From assembly GCF_022484265.1 (NCBI RefSeq), contig NZ_JAKVLR010000001.1, positions 1,674,001-1,738,000 of the forward strand: a stretch of DNA of 64,000 bases, written 5' to 3'. The position numbers and the translations under genes are program-made. The number at the start of each line of letters is the position of its first letter. Position 1 is the stretch's first letter. Shown one piece after another: positions 18,948-31,300 of this stretch. The stretch comes from Companilactobacillus sp. (GTDB taxonomy: Bacteria > Bacillota > Bacilli > Lactobacillales > Lactobacillaceae). The notes under the pieces are model-generated. The model was given only the letters and a program-made list of their open reading frames with translations, did no database searches and was not told where the DNA came from.

Positions 18948-20413
18948 AATACATTGATAGTAAGGTGCTTATTGCAACGGTCCAAATTGTTATTTTAAAT
19001 GAAAATTTTACCTAAGACTACAATTATGGGTTTCACGCAAAAACGTCTTATTTAACCGATTTGGTTGATTTTAGATATAGATATAACCATCTTAAAACGA
19101 AAGCCGGCTTTTAAATGATCACTTAATACGTGTTCCCTAAATATAATCTATTTAGTTTCTTAGTTCTTTTATGGAACGGATACATTATGATTTGCTTTTC
19201 GTTATGCCTCATTAAAATGCTAAGTTGCTCCATATTTTCCTAATTTAAAATTCTATCTTTATAGTACATTTTTCCTAGTTAGAAGTGGGTACATTTATGC
19301 AAAATTTAGGATTTGTTTTTACATCAATTTTTAACTTAAAAACGTGTCCAGTTAAACTAAAAATTCAGTGAATTTAGTCTGTTTAAGATGGATTGTAATG
19401 TTCAGCGCAATATGAAATGTAGATATTTTTATCAGCTTTCTTACTGTTCAACTTTAACTGTTTAAAAGGCTTGGCGGTAAAAACTCTGTTCATTAGTAGA
19501 TCAACAAATTTAACTAAATTATCACCGCGGTTGATAAGCTACAGAACTATATTCAGAGTTCAAATGATTATCGACATACATTGACTGCTCTTACCACTTA
19601 CCAGTGTGTTAAATACTTTGCATACTTTTACTGCAAACATTACCGAAATGTTTTGCCTTTTATATGATCAACTTTTAATACCGTACGTTCTATATTTGTT
19701 CAATAAATGATGAAAGACTCATTTTGATATTCGTCACTTTGTACTATTAAGCAGATTGGCTATTACTTTCTTAAATATCAAAATCATCCTGAATAGTTCG
19801 TTTGAATTCATGAGTCGTGTTTTCTCAATTCAGCCTATCCTTGATTAGATATTTACGAACGTGGTCTTAGAACGCGCGTGATTTTTTGATTATGTGTGTC
19901 CAAATACCTCGTTGTTGAGCCGATTGATTGTAATATTTGATTCGTTTTTTTACCGAACTAATACGTTTAAACTTTGAAATGATGACACTGCTTGTATTCA
20001 TTTATTAAAAATAGTGGTGTAAAGACTTTATTCTTTAAACAAGAGTATATGTTCTGACCCAAACGGACTTGTTGTTAATATCAGGTAAATAAAATTACTC
20101 ATTTCAGGAACATGATTTCTTATCAATGTAATTCTCAGTTCTTTGTGTTGCTTCTTCATATAGTAGACAGATAATTCATATTTTTTGAATAATGATGCTA
20201 CTTATTGAATGTTTTATAGCTTAGTATGGGACATCCATTGAGACATTGAGAATCTTTGTTATACCACATGATTGCCGTTGTAGAGCCTTTGAATGATTTT
20301 TTTAAAAGAATTTCAAATTACTTTATCATTGGATAAACGTACAAATATCAATGTTTTAATTAATATTTAAATAAAAGCCAATGTATTAATTGATAAAAAT
20401 TGTCAAATTGCTC

Positions 20414-20442
20414 TTGATATTATTATTTTTATGAACTAGTAT
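20414..20442 (+). promoter_or_regulatory. Likely promoter of the giant gene
   Basis: TTGATA (20414-20419), 17-bp spacer, TAGTAT (20437-20442). This leaves an untranslated leader of about 140 nt that contains two similar segments, GATACTGGGATTCA and GATCACTGGGGTTCA. Confidence 0.45.
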
Positions 20443-20587
20443 TGAAACATAACTTATACGGCGGACATGTATTACCTTTGTATGTGGATACTGGGATTCA
20501 CATTACAAACTGTCAAATACAGTTGATCACTGGGGTTCAGCTAGATTTGATGATGTTGCGCATATCAATTATGGGGAGTTTCACATT

Positions 20588-21637
20588 ATGAGTACACTAT
20601 TTGGCGAAGGTTCACTCATTAAAAAAATTATCACATGGATTTCAGCAATTGTGCTGATATCACCTATAGTAGCTTATTCAACCGTGGAGGTTGCGCAAGC
20701 CGCGCAATACAACAACATAGGTAACGTCAAGGATGTCGATCCTAGCGTTCCGTTAAAGACAACAACGAGAAATCCGGATAACATCGTCGGACTTTCAATG
20801 ACCGAGAAAAAGGGCGTCCCAATTATGAGGATGAACATATCGGCATCGAATCACGATGTGATCAAGAAGGGTGATAAACTTGATATCACGTTCAATAAGA
20901 AGAACGTTGATACAAGTAAAATCAAAGAGCTGGCTTCTCAAGACAACAACAGCTTATATGACATTACCAAAAAAGGTAACGATCTAGTCGTTAACTTCAA
21001 GAAAGATGCCACAAGTGGTAACTATCAAGAAGTATTCGCAATCGCTACTAAGAATGTCAAAGCTGATACAAAAGCTTCAGCTTCCTTCGCCGGTAAATCT
21101 ATAAAGATTGATAACAACAATATCAATTCAACTTATAGAGCTCCTCAAAAACAACAACAAACAAATCAACCACAAAAGGTTGCAAATAATTCAAACAGTA
21201 ATTCACAACAATCAACAAATGGTGCTCAACAAGCATCAACACAATCAGCATCATCAAACGATGGCGAATCACAGGCGACAACATCAAATGGACAGACTAG
21301 CCAACAAGTACAACAAAACCAAGCAACACAAAATGGTGGAACAACAACACAACAACAAGCTAACCAATCGGATAGCCAAAATGTAAATCCATCATTCTCA
21401 CAAGCTGAAGATGCAGTTAATACAAGAACAACTATTCAAGTAACAGGAACTGCAACTTCAGATCCAACCGCAAATGAAAGTCAAGAAGCAAGCAACGCAG
21501 TTGCCGCTTCAAATGGCACACAAACTACAGCAACTAACAGCAGTACAACAACTGCCGCTACAACTACAACACCAGCAACAACTGAAACACAAACATCAGC
21601 TAACGTTGCTAGTGATGCACAAGCAACACAAAGTTAG
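20588..21637 (+). CDS. Open segment 1 of the giant gene: secreted N-terminal part
   Basis: This is the only segment with a proper ribosome site, so a 349-residue secreted product is the sure translation product. It has a Lys-containing signal peptide (LIKKIITWISAIVLISPIVA), a globular part reminiscent of Ig-like adhesin modules (GDKLDITFNKKNVD, GNYQEVFAIATKNV) and a long Gln/Thr/Ser-rich tail like stalks of surface proteins. It ends at TAG inside the low-complexity tail, where the next residues in frame (TTQQPAAATTTTPATT) continue the same composition. A CAG-to-TAG change would explain the stop. Confidence 0.75.
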   Translation: MSTLFGEGSLIKKIITWISAIVLISPIVAYSTVEVAQAAQYNNIGNVKDVDPSVPLKTTTRNPDNIVGLSMTEKKGVPIMRMNISASNHDVIKKGDKLDITFNKKNVDTSKIKELASQDNNSLYDITKKGNDLVVNFKKDATSGNYQEVFAIATKNVKADTKASASFAGKSIKIDNNNINSTYRAPQKQQQTNQPQKVANNSNSNSQQSTNGAQQASTQSASSNDGESQATTSNGQTSQQVQQNQATQNGGTTTQQQANQSDSQNVNPSFSQAEDAVNTRTTIQVTGTATSDPTANESQEASNAVAASNGTQTTATNSSTTTAATTTTPATTETQTSANVASDAQATQS

Positions 21638-24550
21638 ACTACACAACAACCAGCTGCTGCAACAACTACAACACCAGCTACAACTGTTGCACCTAGTCAA
21701 ACTACAACTTATGAAAACAACAGTGCAACTACAAGCACACAACCAACAACAAATGTACCAGCTACTACAACAACACAAGTAGCTCAAAGTACATTTGAAC
21801 CTCAAGAAGTAACTGCACCAGCTACACAAGCTAGTGACGATTCAGGTTACATTGAGATTGCAAACCAAGGTTATGTTTCACCAAAGACTACCTTGGATAA
21901 TTATCTAACATCAGACCAAGATTTGGATAACACAGAAAATGCATCTGATGAAGATAACTATGAAGATAACTCTCAATTTGAGGCTATCTATGGACACGTA
22001 CAACAAAAGGCCCAAGGTGCAACGACTGAAGAAGTCAATGAGATCACTAAAGACCTTCCAAGTATGTGGAACTATATCGGAAAGAACGATTCCGATAGCG
22101 ACACACAAGGACAAGTATGGAGATTCCACTCTGTACTATCCACAGGAAGAGATCTGTTCGTCACAATTGATGGAACAGCTCAACCAGATAGTACTGATGC
22201 TCTTCAACAGCAGATGCCTAAGCTATTGAGAGCTATGGGTTCAAGTATCGAACCCGGTGCTCTTAATGAGGCTGTCGACATTGACGCCTTGAAGAGATCA
22301 GACATCTATCAAGACTATGTCGATGGCAAATATGCTGGACCTAATGCTGATAATACAGCAAGTACAGCAGACGCAGTTGCTTCATTGTTGAAGCACACAA
22401 CCATCAGTCTTGACAAGCCTACAAATGGCGCTGACATTACGCAATTGCCAGACGTTGCTAAGGTTGATCCAACTACTTTGTTGAATTTAGCAAAAGAAAA
22501 TGCGCAAAATAGTGATCAAACCAACTCAACAACTTCAAACGATGCTGACAGTCAAGCTGTTTATGATGCCATCAAACAAGATACATACAGCAAGATGACA
22601 CCATGGGCTTCAGATGACGAAAAAGCTGAAATGCTCAAATCTGTTCCTTCTATTTGGAATGATGCATCATCTAAGACAACTAAAGATGATAAAGTAGGAC
22701 AATTCTACAATTATGTCCTCAATACTTCTGATGGAAGACCAGTATACTATACAATTGATGGTCGCGTTATCCCTAACGGTAACAAATACGAACAACAATT
22801 GCCAAATATCATTATTTCGCTTGGTAAGAACATGACAAGTGGAGAATTTGATCCTTCTGTTAATAATGACATTTTAAAGAATTCACAAGCATATAAAGAT
22901 TACACTTCACAACAAAACGGCCAAGGTAACGCCGCTACAACCGCTGCTACAACGGCTGCAACCGCCGCACCTGCAGCAGCCGGTGGTCTTGGTGGCTTAG
23001 GATTATTGCCTATGCTTCTACCTGTACTTGGTGCTCCATTGTTATTAGGTGGATTATTATTAGGCTTGCCTGCCACAGGACTTGCTCTTGCTACATTACC
23101 AGTAGCATTAACACTTGGATTACCAGTAGCATTGCCTGCAATTTTAGGTGCTCCAATCGCACTTTCATTGCCAATTGTTTTACCAGCTCTAGCTATTGGC
23201 GTTCCATTATTACTGGGTGCTAAGTTACTCAGCTTGCCAATTAAACTTTTAAACAACTTATTATTAAGCACTATTGGTGCTGTATTGTTAACAGCTCCAA
23301 TCACTCTATTTAACACTGTTGTTGGCGTTGGACTAGGTCTAGTTAACACATTGATTGGTTCGATCCCACTAGCAATCTTCGACTTCGTTGCTCCTTTAGT
23401 TGTCAACTTCTTGATTATTAGAGCAGTGAGTCACTTAGTACAATTGACATTATTTAATGTCTTATTACTCTCAACCCTTGCCAAAGCATTAATCAATGGC
23501 GCTATCGATTTGGCATTAGCTTTATCATTCATTGGTTTGCCAATCGCATTACTTAAGGGTCTATTCGATCTTGCTAAACTTGGACTAGGTTTGATCAATG
23601 CATTCTTACTCCCTGTATTAGCTGGAATCGGAACATTCTTGTTATTAGCTCCACTTGCATTGTTTAACACAATCGCATTAACGTTATTTAATAGCTCAAT
23701 TCCATTATTGTTAGGATTCTTAACTGCATTATTATTAAGTAACTTAGTTTCTGCATTAACATTCTTCACATTACTTGGAATTAAACTATTCAACGATTTA
23801 TTGAGAAATGGATTCCAGTTACTTATCAGACTATTAGCTGCTGGAACAATCCTCGTAGGACTTCCACTATTAATCATTGCTGCACAAGTATTGAATTTCT
23901 TCTTATTGCTTGTTGCAACAGCTGTAGGTGGATTGATTCTATGGAATCTTCTCACATTAGCTATGACTTTGATGCTAGCCGGATTAGGCATTGCATTATT
24001 CTCACTTCCACTTGCTGGTCAATTCTTGATCAACACAATTGTTAAGTGGAGTATCAGAGCATTGATCCACATCTTCAGATTCTTCTTAGGACTATTCAAA
24101 GTAGGTGCTAGATTAGTACTTTCATTCGTATTAGGACTATTGAACGCAATTGCCGGAGTGGCAAAAGCAGCTTCAGTAATTACAGCTGTAGTAAGTGGAA
24201 TCGCCGCAGCTCTAACAGCATTAATTCCAGTTGTTGGACCGGTCCTTGCTCTATTACCATTACTAATTTCATTATTATCAATCGCAAATGCATTGATCCT
24301 TACACCAATTAAATTGGTACTTGGATTATTAAACTTATTAGTATTAGGACTAAACTTATTAGCATTACCTGTTTACCTATTTATCAGACCATTGGTTACA
24401 ATCGGATTGGCACTAGGCGCAGGATTGTTATCAGATATCTTGATGCCATTGCTCACATTGCCATTAGTACTATTTAATCAATTGACATTGTTCAACCTGG
24501 TGTTCTTACCATTATTGTTGTTCAACTTGCTAAATACATTCTTAATTTAA
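21638..24550 (+). CDS. Open segment 2 of the giant gene: linker, duplicated soluble domain and first hydrophobic repeats
   Basis: The frame continues directly from the TAG. The only start-like codon a gene finder would use is TTG 21893, which has no ribosome site, so independent translation is unlikely. The segment holds two domains of about 120 residues related to each other. Shared marks are LPSMWN/VPSIWN, VTIDGTAQPDS/YTIDGRVIPNG, MPKLLRAMG/LPNIIISLG and IYQDYVDG/AYKDYTSQQ. From about 22970 it turns into Ala/Gly and then Leu-rich hydrophobic sequence. It ends at TAA 24548, aligned with a Leu codon in the next repeat. Confidence 0.55.
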   Translation, partial: TTQQPAAATTTTPATTVAPSQTTTYENNSATTSTQPTTNVPATTTTQVAQSTFEPQEVTAPATQASDDSGYIEIANQGYVSPKTTLDNYLTSDQDLDNTENASDEDNYEDNSQFEAIYGHVQQKAQGATTEEVNEITKDLPSMWNYIGKNDSDSDTQGQVWRFHSVLSTGRDLFVTIDGTAQPDSTDALQQQMPKLLRAMGSSIEPGALNEAVDIDALKRSDIYQDYVDGKYAGPNADNTASTADAVASLLKHTTISLDKPTNGADITQLPDVAKVDPTTLLNLAKENAQNSDQTNSTTSNDADSQAVYDAIKQDTYSKMTPWASDDEKAEMLKSVPSIWNDASSKTTKDDKVGQFYNYVLNTSDGRPVYYTIDGRVIPNGNKYEQQLPNIIISLGKNMTSGEFDPSVNNDILKNSQAYKDYTSQQNGQGNAATTAATTAATAAPAAAGGLGGLGLLPMLLPVLGAPLLLGGLLLGLPATGLALATLPVALTLGLPVALPAILGAPIALSLPIVLPALAIGVPLLLGAKLLSLPIKLLNNLLLSTIGAVLLTAPITLFNTVVGVGLGLVNTLIGSIPLAIFDFVAPLVVNFLIIRAVSHLVQLTLFNVLLLSTLAKALINGAIDLALALSFIGLPIALLKGLFDLAKLGLGLINAFLLPVLAGIGTFLLLAPLALFNTIALTLFNSSIPLLLGFLTALLLSNLVSALTFFTLLGIKLFNDLLRNGFQLLIRLLAAGTILVGLPLLIIAAQVLNFFLLLVATAVGGLILWNLLTLAMTLMLAGLGIALFSLPLAGQFLINTIVKWSIRALIHIFRFFLGLFKVGARLVLSFVLGLLNAIAGVAKAASVITAVVSGIAAALTALIPVVGPVLALLPLLISLLSIANALILTPIKLVLGLLNLLVLGLNLLALPVYLFIRPLVTIGLALGAGLLSDILMPLLTLPLVLFNQLTLFNLVFLPLLLFNLLNTFLI

Positions 24551-27500
24551 CCAATCGTATTAGCTGGTCTAGGTCTATTGAACGCATTAGCACTTCCATT
24601 CATCTTTGCACTTTCTGCACTTGGATTAGTTGCATTACTAGGATTGTTGTTATTGTCAATCAGACTTCCATTGATTGCATTAGCACTATTAGCATTACCA
24701 AGCTTCATTCCATTCTTTAACTTAATTATGGATACGATCTTCTTAGCACCATTAGTAACAATGGTTCTTTCAGTATTGAACTTATTTATTGGTTTACCAC
24801 TAATGATGTTAATTGATACAATTATTGATTTAACTGTTCCATTCTTAGTATTCCTTGCTGGTTTACTACTTTTGGCACCAGTATTTGGACCATTGGCATT
24901 CTTGAATCCATTAACATGGATCAACTTGCCACTAGTAACATTAATTGGAACATACTTAACGAAGTTGGCCCTTAAACTTATTTCATTGCCAGTTATTTTC
25001 TTCTTCAACGGTTTGATTAGTTTAATTCCAGCAGCAATTGTCGCATTCTTCGTTGGATTGTTACGTGCATTGTTCGGCGGACTTCCATTCATGTTACTAG
25101 CACCATTATTCTTATTGCCAATTGTCCTTAACGGATTCTTGACAGCATTAGTACCAGGATTGAACTTATTCACAGTTCCTGCAGCATTGATAGCTGGTCT
25201 TATCGGCTTGCCACTTGCATTAGCTGGTCTATTGAATAATGTTCTTGGAAGATTGATTTGGAGAGTTCTTTCATTCGTAACAGCATACTTAGCATCAAAC
25301 GTATTGAAAGACTTGTTAGCATTGATTGGCGTTCCATTAACGATCAACTTGTTAACACCACTTATCTTCATCAACAAATTCTTAACAACACAATTCTTGA
25401 TTTTCCCAGCTCTATGGCTTGGATTACCATTGTTAGCACAATTGTTAACTTCTGGATTATTGTGGGGAATTACATTCATCAAAGGCTTTGCACAAGTTGC
25501 ATTAGATCTATTCAACATTGGTGCAACACTTCTTACATTGCCACTATGGACTATCCTTCCTGGACTTAACTTATTAAGAAGATTGGCATTAGCATTTGTT
25601 GCTTTTGTAAGTCTTCCACTTAGATTACTAAAGAACATCTTACATTTCGTAAGAGCAATCGTTGAAATCGGTGCTATTTTGGCACTTCCATTACTAGTTG
25701 GTTTACCAGCATTCTTGCTTCTACTACCAATTACAACATTCAACTTCTTTGCATTGAAACTATTGAATGTCTTAATTCCATTACTATTATCATTGTTCAA
25801 CGCTTTGGCATTGTCATTGATAGTTGCTGGAATCACATTCATCGCATTACTCGCAATTCACTTATTAAACAAATTCTTATCATTAGCTGCTAAGTTGTTG
25901 GCATTAGGTGCAATTACACTTCTAATTCTTGGTGCATTACCAATCTTATTAGGTGCAGCATTATTGAACTTCTTGTTATTAGCTGGCTTGAATGCATTTA
26001 TTGGATTCAATGCATGGTTGATCACAACATTAATCAATAACTTATTAATCGGAGCATTACTATTAGGTCTTGCATTATTACCATTAGTAAGTCAATTGAT
26101 CATCAACACAGTAGTTAAATGGACAATCAGAGCAGTCGTACACTTGATCAGATTCTTTGTAGGATTGTTCAGATTAGGTGCTAGATTAGTACTTCAATTC
26201 ATTATTGGATTAACTAACTTAGTACTTGGAGTCGCAAAGGCTATCTCTGTAGTAGCTGCCGTAACAAACTTGTTATTAGCACCTATTTCATTATTAGTTC
26301 CTGTCGTCGGCCCAATCCTATTCTTATTACACTTATTAAGAGCTGGATTAGCAGGAATCAACTTCTTGATCCTACTACCACTCAAATTGTTAGCTGGTTT
26401 GATTAACTTCTTAACACTAGGCGGATTGTTATTATCAATTCCATACTGGTTATTCATCAGACCATTAACATCAGTATTATTAGCTATCGGTGCCGGAATC
26501 ATCTCAGACATCGTTATGACATTATTGACATTGCCATTAGTATTATTTAATACATTGACATTGTTCAATCTTGTAGGAATTCCAGCCTTACTACTTAAAG
26601 CATTCAACAACTTAGTAGTATTGCCATTATTAATCAACGGAATCGGCTTATTATTAGCTCTTGGCTTACCACTAGCATTATTGCTTGGTGCATTAGGTCT
26701 ATTGAATCTATTGGCATTAGGTCTATTAGGACTTAACTTCCCATTGATTGCATTGATCTTATTGTCATTGCCAAACTTGATTCCATTCTTAGACTTGATC
26801 ATGGTAGCTATGAACCTCATCGGTTTAGCAAGCTTGCTTCTAAACGGATTGAAACTATTGTTATTACCAATCAAGATTCTAGGAGACTTGTTCAATGACT
26901 TCCTTATTCCAGCATTAGTAGCAGGATTAACATTCTTACTATTATTACCATTGCTTGGTGTAATCACATTCTTGAACCCACTAAGATGGTTGAACTTAGG
27001 TATCCTTTCAGCTATCGGAACATTCTTAGCAAAACTATTGTTAGGATTGCTCGCAATTCCATTTATCCTTGTTAAGAACTTATTAACAAGCTTGATCCCA
27101 GCTGTATTAGCAGGATTATTAGTAGGACTACTCAGAGCATTATTCGGTGGACTACCATTCTTACTATTAGCACTTGGATTGTTATTACCATTGATCCTTA
27201 ATGGATTATTAACAGCCTTGATCCCTGGATTGAACTTATTAACAGTTCCACTAGGACTCTTAGCATTATTAGCAGGATTACCACTAGTAACATTAGGTAT
27301 CCTAAATAACTTACTCAAACAACTTGTATGGACAGTCTTAGGAACAATCCTTACACAATTAGCTCTCAACTTAGCTAAAGACTTGTTAGACTTGCTTCTA
27401 TGGTTACCATTACAATTATTACTTGCATTACCATTGTTCTTATTGAACTTAGCATTGAATGCATTATTATTAAGACCATTGTTGTTATTCGGACTACCAT

Positions 27501-28317
27501 TGTTGGCAGCACTATTAACACAAATCGCCTTAACATTGTTCAATTTGATCAGAAGAGGTCTAGAATTAATCGCTGAATTGTTAACATTAGGAGCAACTCT
27601 TCTAACGTTGCCTCTATGGACAATTCTTCCAGGAATCAATTTCTTAAGAAGACTACTTAAGACCGCAATGATCTTTAGAATTCTAAGAAATATCCTTGTA
27701 GGATTACTTAAGATGGGTATCCTTATTGGACTTCCATTTCTAAATGGATTATTCGCAATTCCATTAGCACTCTTCAATGCTGTTGTTGCATTTATTTTGA
27801 CCAAACTATTCTTTGCAGTACTCGCCGTTATCCTCGGTGCTGTATTTACAGCAATTGAAATGTTGCTATTGAAAGCATTACTATTGCCTTTGATCTTATT
27901 GAATAGTGCATTACTTGCATTAATCCCTTCATTGCTCAATGGTCTCATCGTAGGATTACTTAGATTATTCTTTGGTGGATTGCCATTCTTCACATTAGCT
28001 AGATTGTTTGTTATCGTTCCAATGATTTTAATTGGATTACTAACAGCATTAATTCCTGGCTTGAACCTATTGACACTTCCACTAGGATTATTGGCATTAT
28101 TAGTATTATTGCCACTTTCAATCTTAGGTACAATTTGGAACATTTTGATTAGTCTACTTGCTGGTAATTGGGCAAGATTGATTAGTAAACTTCTACTCAA
28201 TGCATTTAATGATATTGCCGCAGTCGAGTTAGCATTAGCTGGACTTCCAATTCTATTATTGCTTGCACCAATTATCCCATTAGTACTATTGATTCCTGCA
28301 TTGATCATCATGCTTGG
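22980..28317 (+). repeat. Giant-gene repeat class A (about 691-codon units)
   Basis: Landmarks recur with a constant period: the VKW-IRA segment at 24041 and 26114 (2,073 bp), and FGGLPF at 25073 and 27143 (2,070 bp) with a third at 27971 (828 bp on, a shortened unit). Shared segments include GLF-GARLVL, IPVVGP/VPVVGP and LFIRPL. Confidence 0.75.
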
Positions 28318-31300
28318 ATCACTTCCATTTATTCTATTATCAATGCTATTGTTGCTACCAATTTCATTACCAATCTTAATCTTCAACTTATTGTTGATTC
28401 TTCCTGTATTGGTATTTGGACTTCCACAACTTTATACATTGTTATGGTTCTTCGGATCAGCATTCTTGGTTCTTACAACAGATCCATTGGAAGATTTGAA
28501 AGCATTCATCGTATTGATGTACACAATGGTTACAGAACCAGTACTATACTGGGCATTTAACCTAATCATGATTCCAATAACTATTGGAACATTTATCGGA
28601 TCATTTACAAACTGGTTGAATCCACTCAACTGGCTAAACAAAGCAATTACTGCATTCGCATTATTTGCTGCTCCAATTGCTTCACTTCTAGCATTACTAA
28701 ATATTGACTTATTAAGATTTGGAATTCTATTAACATCAATTCCACTATTAAGTATTCCAGCATTCATTGTATTAACAATTGCAAAACGCTTAATGTTATT
28801 ACTTTCTGGAATCTTCTTCCTTAATTCGTTTATTGCATCAGCACCTGTTGTTATTGAACCATGGGTTGCATTGCTAATTATCTTCATTGATGACTTAGTA
28901 GGTGGTATCTTATCACTTGGTATCAGTGTTCCTGATGTACTTCTTACATGGGGTATGTTAGTTCCAGCTGTTGCATTCCCAGTATTCTTCGCCGTTGGTG
29001 GAGTTGGCTTGATGCTCAGTCTAGATAGTATTGCTGTTGCACTATTGTTGCCAATAATCACTATCGTATTGAACATTGGTCTTGTATTATCCGCTATTGC
29101 AAACCCAATAACAGCTCTAATTGCTATTAATCTATTTGCCACGATCGGATTAGCATCAATTGTTGCCGGACTTGCCGGAGCATTCATGTTAGCTTACGTA
29201 TGGATGCCATTCGCATTTAACTTGCTACCATTCTTGCAATATCTAATCTTTGCAAATCCTGCATTCTATGCAATTATTGAAGGTTCACTTGTTCCTGCTA
29301 TTGGTGCAATTGGACTAATCATTGGTGGTGTTATCTACTGGATCTTAGGTAACTTTGGTTCTGGTATGTTAACAGCTACATCATTCGGAATATTTGTTCA
29401 CTTACTATTCCCATTAGTCTTAAACGTTGTATTCGGAATTGCTGAATTATTGTCAGTACTACCAGTATTATTACTAGTTCTTCCATTGGCATTGATTCAA
29501 TCAACAATTCTTCTCGGATTAATTAATTTACCAATCATCATTTTCAACATTTTAAATGTATTACCTGTATTAGTTATTGGTGTTCCAGCATTAATTTCAA
29601 TCTTCTGGTTGTTTGGTTCAGTATTCTTACAACTTCTTACAAACCCTGTTGAAGATATCAAAGCATTCTTTGTTCTCTTATACACAATGGTTGAAGAACC
29701 AGTATTCTACTGGGCATGGAATTACATTACAATTCCTATGACAATCGCAACATTCGTTGGAATGTTTACTAACTGGGTAAATCCATTTAACTGGTTAAAC
29801 AAGGCAATCTCTGCCGTACCACTATTGGGTATTCCATTAGTATTAATCGGTTTGTTGTTAACAATTGATATTCTTAGAGTCATTTCACTCGTTGCTACTA
29901 TTCCATTGTTGAATATTCCAACGTTGATCTTATTGACAATTGCTAAACTTACAACACTTACGTTCTTAACATTACTAGTATTGAACTCATTTGTAGCCAC
30001 AGTACCAGTTGTATTAGAACCATGGGCAGCTCTAGTAATCATCTTTATCGATGATTTAGTCGGAGGTATTTTATCACTTGGTATCAGTGTTCCTGATGTT
30101 CTTCTTACATGGGGAATGATGATCATGGCGGTTGTTGCTCCAATTCTATTCGCTGTTCAAGGCTTAAACGCAATGTTGAGCTTAGATATTATTGCAGCAC
30201 TCATCCTTATGCCTATCGTTGCAGTAAGTCTTAATTTAGGATTGTTATCAATGGCATTTACACATCCATTTGCAGTAATTATTGCTATCAATAATCTTGC
30301 AGCAATGGGTATCACATCATTGGTACTTCTTGTATTAGGAATCTTCATGTTGGCATATACATGGTTGCCAATAACATTTAATGATTTAGCATTCTTACAA
30401 TTCTTTATCTTTGGTAATCCTGGATTCTATGCAATCATCATGGGATCACTAGTACCTGCAATTGGTGCTATCGGACTTATCATTGCTGGTGTATTATTCT
30501 GGATCTTTGGTAACTTTGGTTCAGGTTTGATTACAGCTAACTCATTTGCATTGTTCGTACACGTAATGTTCCCACTAGTATTCTCAATGCTCATCGGTGT
30601 TGCTGCACTTGCATCAGTATTACCAGTATTATTAGTTGCATTACCAGCAGCCTTAATTAAGACATTGTTGTTCTTTGCACTAATTAATATTCCTATTATC
30701 TTATTTAACCTTCTAATCCTTATTCCAGTTGCTCTTATTGGTACAGCATCATTAATTACCATCTTCTGGTTCTTTGGATCAGCATTCTTCCAACTACTAA
30801 CAAATCCTCTTGAAGATTTGAAGACATTCATTGTTCTACTTTACACAATGGTTACAGAACCAGTATTCTACTGGGCATTTAACTTAATCACTGTTCCAAT
30901 GACAATTTCTTCATTTATCGGAACATTTGTTAACTGGTTGAATCCATTTAATTGGTTAAACTTAGCAATTACTTCATTCGTAATCTTAGGATTACCTATT
31001 ACTGATTTATTAATTATCCTTAATGTTGATATCTTGAGATTTGCAATCCTATTCACTTCATTGCCAATCTTCAGCATTCCTGCATTCTTTGTTCTTGGAT
31101 TAGCCAAGAAGGAACTATTGTTAATGTTTGTCTTGTACTTCTTGAATTCATTCGTTGCATCAGTTCCAGTTGTTCTAGAACCTTGGGTTGCATTGTTAAT
31201 CATCTTTATTGATGATCTTGTAGGTGGAATTCTTTCACTTGGTATCAGTGTTCCTGATGTTCTTGTAACTTGGGTAATGTTAATTCCTGCAATTACATTC

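Larger units (their letters stand above)
17138..20587. other. 3.45-kb gene-free AT-rich region
   Basis: No open frame with a ribosome site and coding character was found on either strand. What it does hold is a pair of 14-bp palindromes (17687-17756), a strong hairpin terminator (18911-18947), a weaker inverted repeat near 18449-18475 (AATCAAAA/TTTTGATT) and the promoter region of the giant gene (20414-20442). It may be decayed coding DNA, a spacer or a home for unrecognised RNA. Confidence 0.6.

Noticed and set aside
21108..21829. Gln-rich open frames in other phases of the low-complexity linker
   Set aside because: CAA/ACA repeats leave all phases open. Only the phase joined to the signal peptide is supported.
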